A stretch of 64,000 nt of DNA from Proteles cristata cristata (taxonomy: Eukaryota > Chordata > Mammalia > Carnivora > Hyaenidae). Made by a program: the position numbers and the translations under genes. The stretch lies in assembly GCA_017311185.1 (NCBI GenBank), contig JAESUZ010000463.1, forward strand, positions 124,001 to 188,000. Reading direction: 5' to 3'. Below are positions 9,490 to 22,065 of the stretch, in pieces (the stretch's first letter is position 1; each line of letters opens with the position of its first letter). The notes beneath the pieces were generated by a model. The model made no database searches. It worked only from the letters and a program-made list of their open reading frames with translations, and was not told the DNA's origin.

Positions 9490-12194
9490 AAAGCTCAGGC
9501 TTAAGAAGGTGAAGGAGAGAGGGCAAACCAGGTTTTTTTTTTCATTCTTTCCTTTTTTTCTAATCCTAGGTTTTGACTGGTGGAGATCTATCTGCCCTCC
9601 CAGGAGATACAGGGTTTTAACAGAATTGTTGGTGAATGCCTGGGGCATAAACCCACAGAGCTGCAGCCATGAAAGTCTCACAGGACCAATGGTCAAGCCA
9701 CATGCTCACAGACGCAGTGGGTGCCAGGCCACGTAGGACTGTGAAGAACAGTGATCCCTGCCTTTGAGGAAGGACATGAGTTTGTACATTGAGTGTTGCT
9801 CTGGGTGTCAGTCATAATGGACTCAAGACCAGAAGCTCTCTTTTCACTTTTTTGATTGAATATGTCCCCCAAGGTCCTTGTCAATTAAAATATTAAATAT
9901 CTTCCCAATGCATTCCGATTTACCTTGATTTGGAAAATTTAGAAATGTAATGATTCTTGCACCCATTAATTGAGGAGAGAATTTATACATATTAATGAGG
10001 AGCGAGCGGTTTTGTTCTCCACTTTCTCACCCTGTAGCTAAAATGGCAGTTTCTTAACTAATGAGCGGCAATCACTGAGGGAGCTTGGCAGGAGTAGCCA
10101 CTAATAAGGGGACTCGTGGAGGTAAGGTCAGCATGAAGCTGTTAGGCAATATGAATTTTATTCAGAATAACTTGGGTTCGCCTATAAGCGGATGGATGTG
10201 ATACATATTAGCAAGTGACAGGTAGTCCATGGTCTACCTCCTACAGATGCTGGAAAGCAAAGTGGTTTGAGTCTTGTTTGGTTCCAAATTTACCACAGAA
10301 AAATTATAATTAGCTAAAGCTATGTAGACTTCAATCCTGAGTCTGAACCTACGCTTCTGTCCTTGGGCGAGAAACTGACCCCAAAGCAGCTAAGTGGTGG
10401 TCGCTGTCAACTTCTTGCACAGAGCAGTAATGGGAAGCCCATCTGGAGCCATCTTTTCCAGCCACAGCTAGAAGTCAGGGGACCGACTGGCCATCAGGCA
10501 GAAGCAAGAGTGGACTTCAGAGGCCCTGGCTTGGTGTCAGGAGCTGTGGAAAGCATGTGAACACTGGCCAGCCATCGTGAGGCCTTTCCAGAAAGACACT
10601 CTGTGCTGGTTCAGCTTCCCGTCTCCTGTCTGACCCTTTCCCCTGCATCACTTCCAGGCCTCTGCTGACAGGAGTGCTTTCTGGACTGACGGCTCTCGTT
10701 AAATAAGTCTCAGAGGGTGATTTGCTGTCTAAATAGATGAGTAAGCATTTCCCTCAGTTGCATCTCATTTTACTAACATCACCAATTTCTCTGCTTTCTT
10801 GTCTCCAATCAATCATTCCACTTCAGCTATGCATTTTGTTAATGAGCCATTCGCTCCCTCTTCCAGATCATTAGTGAAGATGTCCGATTCTGACCGGACC
10901 TAACACCTATCCCCATGGCTCGAAGCTGGCCTCCCTGAGAGCTCCCGGGGGAGGCACTCATCACTCTTGTATATGGGCCGTCACTATCCCAGGCCAGTTT
11001 TAATGCATTTTTGTTGCTGTTGTTGTTAACTCACTTTTAAGTACTTTGGAGACACGGATATTGATGTTTACCTCAGAGGCTCCTATTTTGGGGATGAAGG
11101 GTCAGATGGTCATCTGATACACAGCACAACGTGTATAAACATGAAATTCTAACTTCCGCTAAGTGCATAGTTCAGGTTCGTTTATTCATTCACTTTGGTC
11201 TAAGGAACAGAGAAATTATTACACCCTTTGGCTGTAATCCTCTCTGCTGTTTCAGCATTAAACTTGTGCCTTATCTATTTGAATAAAACTTCTGATTTTA
11301 GCATACCTTCTTAGGTAGCTCTCAGGATACTTTGTGTATGTTGGGTTCATTCAAAGTTATTGGATAACTTTGAATCTTACACAGGTGGCTAACATTTAAC
11401 TTTGGACAAGCGGAAGATTTCATAACCAGAAGAGCAGGGATTACTTACTGGGCTCTACCTACCTGTTTTCATTTGTTCTCAGTATAAATAAGGTTATAAA
11501 CGTGTGGCTTAAATCAAAGGAAATAACCCATTAGATGAATTTAATTTTTTTCTTTGTATTTCTGGGGTTACCAGGATACAGAAAATATTCAGGTTTCAGG
11601 CAAGCCTCTTCACCACCTTTTCATCTTTGACAAGACCCCTTGAAGCACATTTCTTCTTTCTCTTAAAACACTTAAAAAACAATGGTGGTATAATGGCAGC
11701 TGAATATAAAATTATATCTGTGCTCTCATTTTAACATGTAAAAATACTCATTTGGACACAAGCTGAAAGGAAATAACCTTGATTTTCCAAGGTTGTATAA
11801 TTCTGGGTAAATTAGTCTTTATTTTAGAATACTTTCCATTGACATTATGAAAAGAGTTTTTTTAATGCAGTAGTCTCATATATTTCAGGTTAGGGTATGT
11901 TCATCCAAAATATGAAAATCAGAGGTATTTAAAATTTTGGAGGGGAAAGGTTCTATTCCTCCCCCACCAAATCTTTCAGTTTTGAGCCCAAAATAGAAGT
12001 GGACTTCCACTCTAAATGCTGTGGCGTTCACCAAACAAAACTATTAAACATTTCCTAGGCAAAGGATTCCTGATGCTACCGCTATGCCACTTCATTCTGA
12101 GTGTCATGTGAGCTATACTATGTGATCGGTAAACCATTCCAGAATATTAGGTATCTTGTATGCATATTGCACTTACAATGATCCTTATTTAGAT
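9490..12194. other. Non-coding DNA, no recognised gene
   Basis: About 2.7 kb. Short frames only. The stretch near 10860-10990 faintly resembles an ancient LINE but cannot be assigned by eye. Confidence 0.4.
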
Positions 12195-12450
12195 TAAATT
12201 GTTAAATTAGTGTATACTCAGTAGTATAATGTAATATAGTGTAGTGTAGTATAGCATAGTTTATATGGATAATATATTGTGGTATAGGGTATTTGCAGGA
12301 TATTTTATGTGGTCTATAGTATAACATAGTATGATATGATATAGGATTGTCTGGCATATAGTTTGCATAGGGTGATACAGTATAGCATAAAGTGATACGC
12401 TATAAAGTGGGAGAGTCTAAAGTAGTATAGTACAGTATAGTATAATACCC
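12195..12450. repeat. Degenerate TATAG-type simple repeat
   Basis: About 250 bp of imperfect TAGTATA/TAGTGTAG/TATAGCATAG units with no strict period, as in an old, decayed pentanucleotide array. Confidence 0.7.
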
Positions 12451-12489
12451 AGCTGCATAGCATCCATGGCATGCCTAGCTGTTAGAACA

Positions 12490-12905
12490 ATGACTTCAGA
12501 ATAACAGTCTTAGCTTCAAATCGTGGTCTTATCATATACTGGATGTATGATCTAAAGCATATTAATGTCTCTGAGCTTCTGTTTCATCACCTGAAAAATG
12601 AGGGTTAGAAATAGTTACCATGCTTTCCAGAGGGGAGGTGGGAGAGGGGATGGGTGAATAGGTGTTGGAGATTAAGGAATGCACTTGTGATGAGCACCGG
12701 CTGTCGTATGGAAGTGTTGAACCACTATATTGTACACTTGAAATTAATATTACAGTGCATGTTAACTATACTGGAATTAAAATAAAAGTTTTTTAAAAGG
12801 AATAGAAATAGTTACCATGCATTGTGAGGCTGAAGTTGTTCTGAGGACCATGAAGATAATGTATGTGAGGAGTCAGCATAGGAAGGCCACATGCCCTTAA
12901 TAAAC
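12490..12905 (+). repeat. MIR element, split by an L1 fragment
   Basis: MIR core features: CTTCAAATCGTGG, then TCTCTGAGCTTCTGTTTC and CTGAAAAATGAGGGT. The sequence resumes after the inserted L1 piece at about 12821 with the expected MIR 3' part. Confidence 0.65.
12624..12802 (+). mobile_element. Strongly 5'-truncated LINE-1 3' end
   Basis: About 180 bp matching the 3' UTR seen at 47790-47946 (GAGCAC, TACACTTGAAA, GCATGTTAACTA, AATTAAAATAAAA). A perfect 18-bp target duplication TAGAAATAGTTACCATGC lies at 12606-12623 and 12803-12820. Confidence 0.88.
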
Positions 12906-13685
12906 ACTTATTTTATGTATCTCCCTGACAGTGGCTGAGAGGGGAGAGTATCCTTTAAGAAAAGTGCCCTGCTAAGAGCCTCTAATGATTGGCTAGAACA
13001 TGACTTAGGAGTGGTTGGTTGGTTGCATAGTTACTGCTTATGACTCGTGTCCTAAGTGAACCTTCCAATCACAATATTTCACAGAGGTGGGAGATGACCT
13101 TGGAAGGCTTTAGAGCTGTTCAATCTTTGCCCTATGTAGCAAAACAGGAGAGAAGCGTTCTTGGAATGATTCATAAGTGATCAACAGCTGCAATCCTCTG
13201 TATCTTGGGAAAAGCAGTGCTAACACCACAAACAATTGTATACATTTTATTTTGTGATTTTCTCTTCTAAAACATCCAGAAGAAAAAGATCCAGATGTGC
13301 TAAGATATTTGCTCCTTAGAATAGTTAAAGCAGGGAATGTGCAGAACCAGAATCAAAATGAAAGCCCACTGGAAAAACTGTGGGTGTCAACTGTTCAAGA
13401 CATTAAAGCATATACAAATAAATGTGGCACAAATTTCATGTAGACTTGATTACTTACAGCCACTGTGCTTGTGGCTGGCTCTGATACATTTCAGATTTAC
13501 AAGTGCTTGGCAAAAACATCTGCATCCTTGTATGTAAGAACCCACGTGCCCCAACTGAAAATCAAACCATCTCTAAAGGAACATGCAGTGCTCAAGAATG
13601 AACAGACTCTGGGAGTAAGAGAGAAATGTAGGTGTTGTAAATTTTGGGTTGATTTAATTTAAAAACATAAGATGTAATAAAAAGC
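12906..13685. other. Non-coding DNA
   Basis: No gene is recognised; the short frames in 13337-13662 have no family features. Confidence 0.4.
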
Positions 13686-13689
13686 ACAT

Positions 13690-13900
13690 TGAAACGAGAT
13701 TTAGAACACTGAATTCAACACCTAACTGGACATTTCCTAGGGTTGTGACTTTGGACAAGCTTCTACATTGCTGTTTCCACTCTTGTATTACGGAGAAAAT
13801 ATTATTGCTTTTTCCTATCATGAAGAGGAGCTGTGATTATCAAGTGAGACCATGTATGTTGAGATTACTCTGAAGAATGAAAATGCTATATGCTGGCCTC
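13690..13900 (+). repeat. MIR-like element
   Basis: Pattern of a diverged MIR: GACTTTGGACAAGCTTCT, then TGTTTCCACTCTTGTATTA and a GAAAATATTATT block. Assigned by eye. Confidence 0.5.
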
Positions 13901-13916
13901 ATTGTCTTTATTTTTA

Positions 13917-13963
13917 TTTATTTTTTTAATGTTTATTTATATTTGAAAGAGAGCGAGAGTGAG

Positions 13964-13997
<34 letters not shown>

Positions 13998-14138
13998 ACA
14001 AGTAGGGGAGGAACAGAGAGAGAGGGAGAGAGAATCCCAAGCAGGTGCAATGTGGGGCTCGAACTCACAGACAGTAAGATCATGACCTGAGCTGAAATCA
14101 AGTCAGATGCTTAACCAACTGAGCCATGCAGGCGCCCC
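13917..14138 (-). mobile_element. SINE, minus, with long GA microsatellite
   Basis: T-rich left end, a (GA) run around 13966-13997 and a CAGGCGCCCC end. Confidence 0.9.
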
Positions 14139-14712
14139 TTATTTGCTGTTTTTAAGCCATGTCTCATGCCCCTGAATGTGTTAGGCCTATTTGTTAATCA
14201 TAAAAACACTTAAATTTGGAGAGGCCAAGTGACCGACCCAAGCTTATCAAGCCATATCCCAGCAGGTGTAGAATTCCTGCTGGAATTCTCTTCATCCAAT
14301 TATTTAACAATTTGTTTTGGAAATTTTAAGAACCCAAAACCTGGAAAAACCTGACTTGACTCCAATTATGACTATAGCTTTCATGAAACCAGTGAAGTAC
14401 GTCTTATAATTTAACATTAAGGAACACTAAGAAAACTTAGAGTATTTTAGAGGTATTTTCTCTTATGTGGAACAATATATGAATATAATATTGTTGCAGC
14501 TATATTTCATCTAAGCTTCAAATGCACTCTTTTTTCTCTGCAGATCAAGTTTTCTAGTATTTTTTAAAAATGGGGAAGTGAAGAGATTAGTGAGATTCAA
14601 TAGCTTGAATTTCATAAGAAAACCAAATATATTTGAGAATACTCTGAAGGTTTGTGCCTGTTCTGGTGACTAGAACTAAGTCAGCAGAATAGACCATCTG
14701 TTTCCTATAGAG
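14139..14712. other. Non-coding DNA
   Basis: No gene or clear repeat is visible. Confidence 0.4.
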
Positions 14713-14721
14713 ATGATGTTG

Positions 14722-14763
<42 letters not shown>

Positions 14764-14784
14764 ATAAAGATGATGATGATGATT
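14713..14784 (+). repeat. Composite trinucleotide repeat GTT-GCT-GAT
   Basis: Consecutive runs of (GTT), (GCT) and (GAT) with one interruption. It is not inside a recognisable coding exon. Confidence 0.93.
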
Positions 14785-15662
14785 AGGCCTTCCAGTTTAT
14801 ACAAGAAGCCTCTGGAGGAAGCTTAGAATGGGGCACTGGATGGGTGCCGTCCCTCTTGGCATATCTCAGTTCCAGCAAAGCCAAACTTCTATTTGTTCCA
14901 ATTTCCCTGTCATGGATTTCGATGGAAACTCTACTTATGTGAATAGAAAAACATCATACTGGATCTTTACCATATTGAGCCAAGGAGAATCTTCCTCTTA
15001 CAAGACCTCTCTCAACTGAACTAATTCTCATTTTTTAAACAATTGTTGCATCTCACTTAAAAGGTAAGACCCAATGCTGCTTGGAATCCTGTACGCTTCT
15101 CCAGCATCTGGTGTGCCATGACCCACAACTCTCTCGTTGAGCACATTAGAAGCAGACACGATGGGACATCTGTAGTTGTGTGATGTCAAAGATGGGTTTG
15201 GTTTGATGCAGGCTTTGGCTTGATAAGCTTTTTGGAGATATTACTCCAAACATTTCCCAGCTTTTTGGAGATATTACTCTATTTTCCATATAATTATATT
15301 CCATATATATTTTCCATAGATCCATCTTTTATGCTGCCAAATGTGGTGTATGGGAACGATAACATGAAAAGCTGTCCATACCTCCAGGATTCTAGTTCTT
15401 ATATATTTGTGTGATCTACACATACAGGTTAGGACCTGGCTTCAACCAGGAGAGCAGTCACTCTAATATATTACATTATTGAGCAAATAATCTTTATGTG
15501 TTTTGGGGTGTCTAGGCAGTCAGACAACAAAAGCTGGGGTAATACAAAATAGTGGCTAAGAGTGGGCCCTCCTTGAGAGAATTCATTTTTAATTACTAAG
15601 ATATACGGTTTTTGCAGTTGAGGAGGAGCAGTAAACTGAAACACACATACACATAAAGGCAG

Positions 15663-15664
<2 letters not shown>
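14785..15664. other. Non-coding DNA
   Basis: A short local duplication of TTTTTGGAGATATTACTC occurs near 15228 and 15261. No gene is seen. Confidence 0.4.

Positions 15665-15716
<52 letters not shown>
15665..15716 (+). repeat. (CA)n microsatellite
   Basis: About 25 uninterrupted CA units. Confidence 0.97.
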
Positions 15717-15717
<1 letters not shown>

Positions 15718-15834
15718 AAACTTTCCACAGCTATTAAACATTAAAAGATACAAGTTGTTACTACTTCCATGTTTCTAAAAAAAAAAAGTGATTGTATTTT
15801 TCTAATTCTTTCAGCACCATAGAGAGGCTCTTTT

Positions 15835-16385
15835 ATAAATAAAATTTTCAACTTTTGGGTGTGTAATTTACATATGATAAAATATATCTCTTGAAGTGCA
15901 CAATTGAATATATTTTGACGAATGTATTCCCACATTTAACCTGCACTCCAATCAAGATATAGAATATTTGCCACACCCCAAAATGTTCCCTAGGCTTGTT
16001 TATATCCTGTCCTATTCTCCTTGCCTTATAAAATCACTCGTCAGCTTTCTATCCCCACAGATTAGTTTCGTCTCATCTAGAAATTTGTGCAAATGGAATT
16101 AAGTATCATGTACTCTATGTCTACTTTTGCTCTGTATATATATATTTTTATGTTTATTTATTTCTAGGAGAGAGAGAGACAGCGCGAGCAGGGAAGGGTC
16201 AGAGAAAGAAAGGGAGACACAGAATCTGAAGTAGGCTCCAGGCTCCGAGCTGGCAGTCAGCACAGAGCCCAACGCGGGGCTCGAACCCACGAACCGCGAG
16301 ATCATGACCTAAGCCAAAGTCGGACGCTTAACCTACTAAGCCACCCAGGCGCCCTGCTCTGTATATTTTTGAAGTTCACCCATAC
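15835..16385 (-). mobile_element. Old LINE-1 3' region, antisense, split by a SINE
   Basis: Reads as the reverse of an L1 3' UTR: AATTTACATATGATAAAATA, AAGTGCACAATTGAATATA, CAATCAAGATATAGAATAT, and AGATTAGTTTCGTCTCATCT. It continues past the SINE at 16141-16354. Confidence 0.65.
16141..16354 (-). mobile_element. Feline SINE, minus
   Basis: Target duplication TGCTCTGTATAT at 16129-16140 and 16355-16366; CACCCAGGCGCCC end. Confidence 0.94.
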
Positions 16386-16424
16386 TGTTAGGTTTGCTGG
16401 TGGTTAGTTCCACCAAAATCAAGA

Positions 16425-16462
16425 GTAGGGTGCTCAACCAACTGAGCTACCCAGGCTCCCCA
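16425..16462 (-). mobile_element. SINE head remnant
   Basis: Only the reversed tRNA-like head remains: CAACTGAGCTACCCAGGCT followed by CCCC. Confidence 0.55.
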
Positions 16463-19055
16463 ATATTTCTTACTATTTTCTAACAGAAGGGTGGAGTACA
16501 GTAAATCAGGCTTTGTGAAGTGTTCTGAAAGGGCCACTAGGGGTGTGAAAGTTGGATCAATGGGATACCATGGCGACTGAGCTTGGCTTTGATGATTTTC
16601 TGGGGATATGACCACTCAGTCTTCCTAAGATGGGGTGCTTTGAGGAGGTCTTTGTTTGGCTCCAATGGCTTGATAGAGTTGCCATCATATTAACATGTTG
16701 GCAGCAAACATGTAAAATGATCTAATAAATAAAAATGGGTTTTATTTATTAAATACTAAGTACTCTATACCTTATCTCATTTAATCAGGTCTTAGTGAGC
16801 ACCTAATATCTATGAGTTCTTACGGAACTTAGAATCTAAAGGGAAAAGTGGACATTAATGAGAGTATGATAGTTATTTAGCTAAAACTGGGGGCAATGAG
16901 AATATCTCTCAGGGGGGCCTCATCTAATCTAAGAGGCAACTAAGATATTGCTGAAGAAGTGAGCTTTTAGCAGGACCTTGGAGGACAAGTAGAGTTAGCT
17001 AAGAAAAGGGACTAAGAGCCTTTCAGTGTGAGAAACATGTATGCAGGGTAAGAGATTAGAAAGGTGTGGGAAGGTTGGAGGAATTGATAAAAGCTTTTCG
17101 GTGTTTAGAATCTAGAGTTGGAGGCAGTGGAAGGCCAGCTGAGCCAAACTGTGCCTGAAATGTGGAGGCCTATAAGTTTGGATAGTAAGAATGGGTTTTG
17201 AATACTGTTCACTCTAGAATGGCAGTGACATTCCATAGCCACATATGCATGAAGATTCAGAGGACTGAATTCCAGTGGGTTGGCAAGAGATTTCAGAGGG
17301 GAAAAAAAGTCCAGTGGTTTCTTGGGTCAATCGCTGGAATGACATGATGTCAATTTATTTATGACATTCACTTTGTAAGTTACTTTATTATTGAAATTCT
17401 AGTTAATATTCCAATCATCTCCAGAAAATAATTATTATCTTACAAGTGGTCTTGCCAAGGTAGAGTTCAGAGAACATATGTAGTGTGAAGACTGGTTTCT
17501 ACTATTAAGCTGTCTTTAGTTAAAAAAAATAATTTGCAATGTTGTTAATCTGATAATTTTCACAGATAATATTTAATTTTTGAAAGTTCATGGTTACCAA
17601 CTAGAACACTTCCGTGTGCAAAATCCAAGAAATTGATTAAAAAACAGTCAGTGATAAATATCTGTTTTTTAAGGGCAACATTTACATTGAAAATTGCATC
17701 TCTGTCTTGCATTTATGGTAAATAAATAAATCTGGTTTTGCAAATTCTCAAGGCAATTGTGGGGAGACCAAGATAAGTTGGGCCATTAATCACATTGTGA
17801 AACTAGATGTGGCAGAAAGAGAATTAAATAAAGCTCACTGAACCAAAATAACACATACTGGAATGTGTGTAGATTGCCTGGTTCAGTCTGAGATTCAAGT
17901 AATGTTGGTGTTTCTGAACTCTGTCCTAACCTAAAGTGGAGAACAATGATGAAGAAAACATTATACCTTCTTGGAATGAGCAGGTTAGAGATTGAGGGAA
18001 TATGTTTTATATGTTGTAATTATTTTTAGCATTAAGATGAATTATTACTCACATTGATATTTCTATAATATTATGAGAGTTAAAACATAGATGCAGAGTG
18101 AAAATTGGGTCTTTGACTTGAATCCAATAGAACGTGCACTCAAAGAACATGTGTGACGTAAAAATATAATGTCATTCCAGGTAAGACCTGACATTATTAA
18201 AATAATAAGATATTAGAAAAATTTATTATTTAAGTTATCAGTTTGATAGAAAATGCTTCTTTAAAGCTTTATTCATTTTTGGTTTTTGCTAGAAAGGATT
18301 TCTATTTACAAATTTTGGTGTTAGAAACATCATCGATGTAGAAAAGCTAAAAAAAATATTGAGGTTATTTTGTCATGACTGCAGTTTCTTTGAAATTCCA
18401 TTTATTTAAAGTACCAAAGGAATAACTCCAACAGACTTTATTTCCTTTTTGCTTCCATTCTTGATGTTTCATAAGACCTGCAAAACTATCTTTAATCTTT
18501 CTCTTTTCTCCTTTTTTTTGCATAGTTTCTTGGGGGTGTTTCCCAGACAGTTGGGTTGAGCAGGCCTGGCTTTGCTGTGCTCCTCAGCCCTGCCCAGAAG
18601 GCAGTCATAGCACCTTGACTAGTCTTTCTCCCTTTGGTAGTATGTACTGTACCCATTGGCAGGACTAACTTTTTAAAAGGCTTTTCAGGAATCTGCAGAG
18701 GCTCCCTTTGCTTCACACAATGTAAGCCTGAACTCTTCACCTGCTTTCAGAACCACCACTACCTTCTTTTTCCCCTTCACCAACAATAAGTTTTATTTTC
18801 TAACATGAATGATTTATACATTTCATGGATTCACTCTACTTATTGAGCAAAAGGCAACATCAGATTCATGTTTTGGAAAGATTACTCTTTGGATGTGTCA
18901 ACAGAAGCCATGGGTGGTCTGCTGGGGGTCTGTGCAGGAGTCCTGGTGGGAGATGAGGGTGGCTTGAAGGAGAGTCTTGGGAGTAGAGATGGAATGAGAT
19001 GGTTTTGCAACCGATTTAGGAGATGGGTATTCCCTATACTTATCAAAAAACACAT
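16463..19055. other. Non-coding DNA, no recognised gene
   Basis: About 2.6 kb. The stretch 16735-17160 resembles a very old dispersed repeat. The frame at 18492-18740 (minus, 82 codons) has no recognisable family features. Confidence 0.4.
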
Positions 19056-19073
19056 TGTGTCTAAATTTTTTTG

Positions 19074-19281
19074 GTAATGTTTTATTTATTTTTTAATAGA
19101 GCATAAGTGATGGAGGGTCAGAGAGGCAGGGCAGAGTGAGGGAGAACAGAGGATTTGAATCAGTCTCTGACTTGACGGGATGACAGGAGGGAGGCTGATG
19201 TTGGGCTCGAACTCATAAACCATGAGATCATGACCTGAGCCAAAGTCCAATGCTTAACTGACTGAGGCACCCAGGTGCCCC
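19074..19281 (-). mobile_element. Diverged SINE, minus
   Basis: Ends GCACCCAGGTGCCCC; target duplication TGTGTCTA-ATTTT at about 19056 and 19282. Confidence 0.85.
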
Positions 19282-19289
19282 TGTGTCTA

Positions 19290-20500
19290 CATTTTCTACC
19301 AGTACTTTAACCTTCAAATCCCAGTTGAATGATCACTTTTAGTTCTGTGACCCACCACTGTAGCTAAGAAAGTCGTTATTTTTTAAAAAAAACTTGTTTT
19401 ATTTCCATTCCTGAAAAGAATATAATTAGGTACCTTTCATAAATAGTTCTTTTAAGGCTCTAAAGTTTCAAAGCTTGTAGTGGTTTTAGCTTAATGCCTG
19501 GCATGTAGTAAGAACACAACAAAAATTAGTTACTGGTAATGCTACTGTGTCTTTTCTGATTAACCTACAGCATTTGGTTTACATATAGAACGGAACCATT
19601 TAGTCTTAAAGTTGTAAGGGATCTTAGAAAGTATCCGATCATACTCTCATTTACACATTTAGAAATGTGGTCACAAGGGTGGGAGAGGTGACAGTTCCTC
19701 AGTGCTCGTTCCGGAAACAGATTCTGGGTCCTCCACCTCCAGAATCAATGCCTTTTTGCCTTGGACGATAGACCTTTCTCAGTTCATAAGCGTATGTTTT
19801 ATCTCAAGTAAGATTTAAGCAGCTAGAATGTGTGGCTCCTCTTCCGGTTATTGGCCCAGTGCTCAGCTGGAAGGCTTGTACCAAAATGCCTGCTGGGATG
19901 TGGAGATGGAATCTGATGCTTTATTTCACAAATTAGATTAAGTGGCTTTATGGGCTAAACCATTTTCAGTTCCTACTCGTTACATAATGGGAGAGATGAA
20001 AGCCATCTAAATAAGTCATACTTTATTTAATAACCATCTTACCAGGTGTGTTTTCCAGATAATTAGATCTAATACTACCTGGTGATCTAATACTTGAACT
20101 CCTCTCTGGGAGGAAGTGAGGCACTTCGGGGGCTATGACAATATGGATAGGAAAACTCTGGGTCTATTCAGGCAAGAGCACTTGCAAATTGGCTCTTCCA
20201 ATTTACTAGGCCCTGAGGGAGAATTCTGTTCACTGTCAGTCTTCACAGCCCCCTGTGAAACCGGAGCCAGCAATCAGAAAATACTCACGCAATTTCCATG
20301 GCACAAGTAGAGGCCTATGCAATTTCTTGCACAGGGTTTAACTGTTCAGGTTCCTTCACTAAGTCAGTGCTGTAATAACAATGAGAGATGGAGAAGGATC
20401 AAGAAGGAGATAGATACCAATATAGATAGATGATAGAAATTTATTCCTCTGGATTCCAGTATTAAGAAAAAAATCTTTTTTTATATAACATGGTATTTAT
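19290..20500. other. Non-coding DNA
   Basis: No gene or clear repeat is visible. Confidence 0.4.
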
Positions 20501-20504
20501 TTTG

Positions 20505-20640
20505 TTTTGGTTGTTTTTAATAGATTTTATTTATTTAGTTGAGTACAGTTGACACAGAGTGTCATGTTAGTTTCAGGTGTACAACATAGTGATTTGATAA
20601 CATAGTGATTTTGCTAAGTTCAACATGGTATTTATTTTTT
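20505..20640 (-). mobile_element. LINE-1 3' fragment, antisense
   Basis: Contains the L1 3' block GTTAGTTTCAGGTGTACAAC followed by ATAGTGATTTGA. Confidence 0.55.
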
Positions 20641-21047
20641 TCTGATCATATAAAACTGAGTGTTACTTGGAAGTGGCCTAATTGGGATCACTAGAATGTT
20701 AACTCTCTCTCTGCATAACAGGGAGATTGAATTTACTACCTCAGGTACTTAGTATACACTGAGGTGATGGTTTTGAGGCTTTCCACAGGGAACTACGTTT
20801 ATTCACAATTGCCATCTTAGGAAACTTAAAGTCCTCAGTTTATGGTATAAACAAGTTTTTAATATTATCTGTGTCTCCTTTTTCTTATTCCCTTGATTTC
20901 ATATTATTATTCTTATTCTCAGCGTCTATTTTTTTAATTTCAAAGTTCCTTTATTTTTTTTCCTCATCTCAGTTTTTAACAGTAAACTTTGCTGTTAAAA
21001 CTTTCCAAATTATCCCCAGACAATACCTAGAATAGCAAGAAAACTAT
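20641..21047. other. Non-coding DNA
   Basis: AT-rich; nothing recognised. Confidence 0.35.
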
Positions 21048-21060
21048 CAGTTTCTTCTTA

Positions 21061-21241
21061 TTAAAATTTTTTTAATGTTTATTTATTTTTGAGAGAGAGG
21101 CAGGGAGGGGCAAAGAGAGAGGAAGACACAGAATCTGAAGCAGGCTCCAGGAGTCTGACACAGGGCTTGAGCTCAAGAACCATAAGATCATGACCTGAGC
21201 TGAAGTTGGATGGTTAACCCACTGAGCCACCCAGGCACCCC
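21061..21241 (-). mobile_element. Diverged SINE, minus
   Basis: T-rich left end and CACCCAGGCACCCC end; imperfect target duplication TCAGTTTCTTCTTA / TCATTTTCTTCTTA. Confidence 0.87.
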
Positions 21242-21290
21242 TCATTTTCTTCTTATAATATCTAAGAATAGCAAGTTTCATAGAGTGGTA

Positions 21291-21464
21291 GTTTTATTTT
21301 TTTATTTTTAAATTTTATTTGAGAGAGAGAGAAAGAAAGAGAGAAAATCTCCAGCAGCTTCCATGCTCAGCCAGACAGGGATCCTGATCCCACAACTGTG
21401 AGATCATGACTTGAGATGATATCAAGAGTTGATGCTTAATCAACTGAACCACCCACCCACCCAC
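21291..21464 (-). mobile_element. Strongly diverged SINE, minus
   Basis: Keeps the GA run, ATCATGACTTGAG and a decayed head that has become a (CCCA) run. Confidence 0.7.
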
Positions 21465-21589
21465 GAGTAATAGTTTTGTAATTGAAAGTGATATTCGATA
21501 GTCTGACAGCTATTTGGATAGCCTTGTTGCATACCTGCTGAAGCCCATTGCTCCCCGCCCTCCCCCCTCAAGGAGGTTGAATTATAGCG

Positions 21590-22060
21590 TTCAAAGATAT
21601 CCCTGGAGTCCATAAATGTTATCTTATTTAGAAAAAGGAGTTTTGCAGATGCGATTAAATTAAGGATCTTGTGATGGGGAAATGATTCTAGATTTATCTG
21701 GGTGGGTTTTAAATATAACCGCCTGTGTTCCTATAAGGGCAAGGCAGAGGAAGGTTATTTGGAAGAACACCAAGTTGTTCTCCGAGCTGCAATTGATACT
21801 TATTATCTTTCTTTCTCCCTTATCCATTCTAAGTTCTCACCTTCAGCTCTCACTTCTGGAGGGCTTAGTAGTTTACCTGTGTGATACTGGGATTTATAAT
21901 AAGTATATATTGGTCTTCCTCTGGAACAGGGTTCCTAAAAACCCTTGGAATTTCCTAAAAGATAAGAGGGATAAAGAAGAAAGGAGTATCTTTGTTATTC
22001 AAAACAAGCCCTTTTCAACCTCAGAGTTTATGTTAATGAAGCGACTTTAGATAGCTCCTA
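21590..22060. repeat. Ancient dispersed repeat, LTR-like
   Basis: Block with GCAGATGCGATTAAATTAAG, ATCTTGTGATGGGGA and TATCTGGGTGGGT, typical of an old mammalian interspersed repeat. The exact family was not determined. Confidence 0.4.
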
Positions 22061-22065
22061 AGAAT

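Noticed and set aside
15471..15728. Protein with a long Cys-Val repeat on the minus strand
   Set aside because: Translation of the (CA)n microsatellite.
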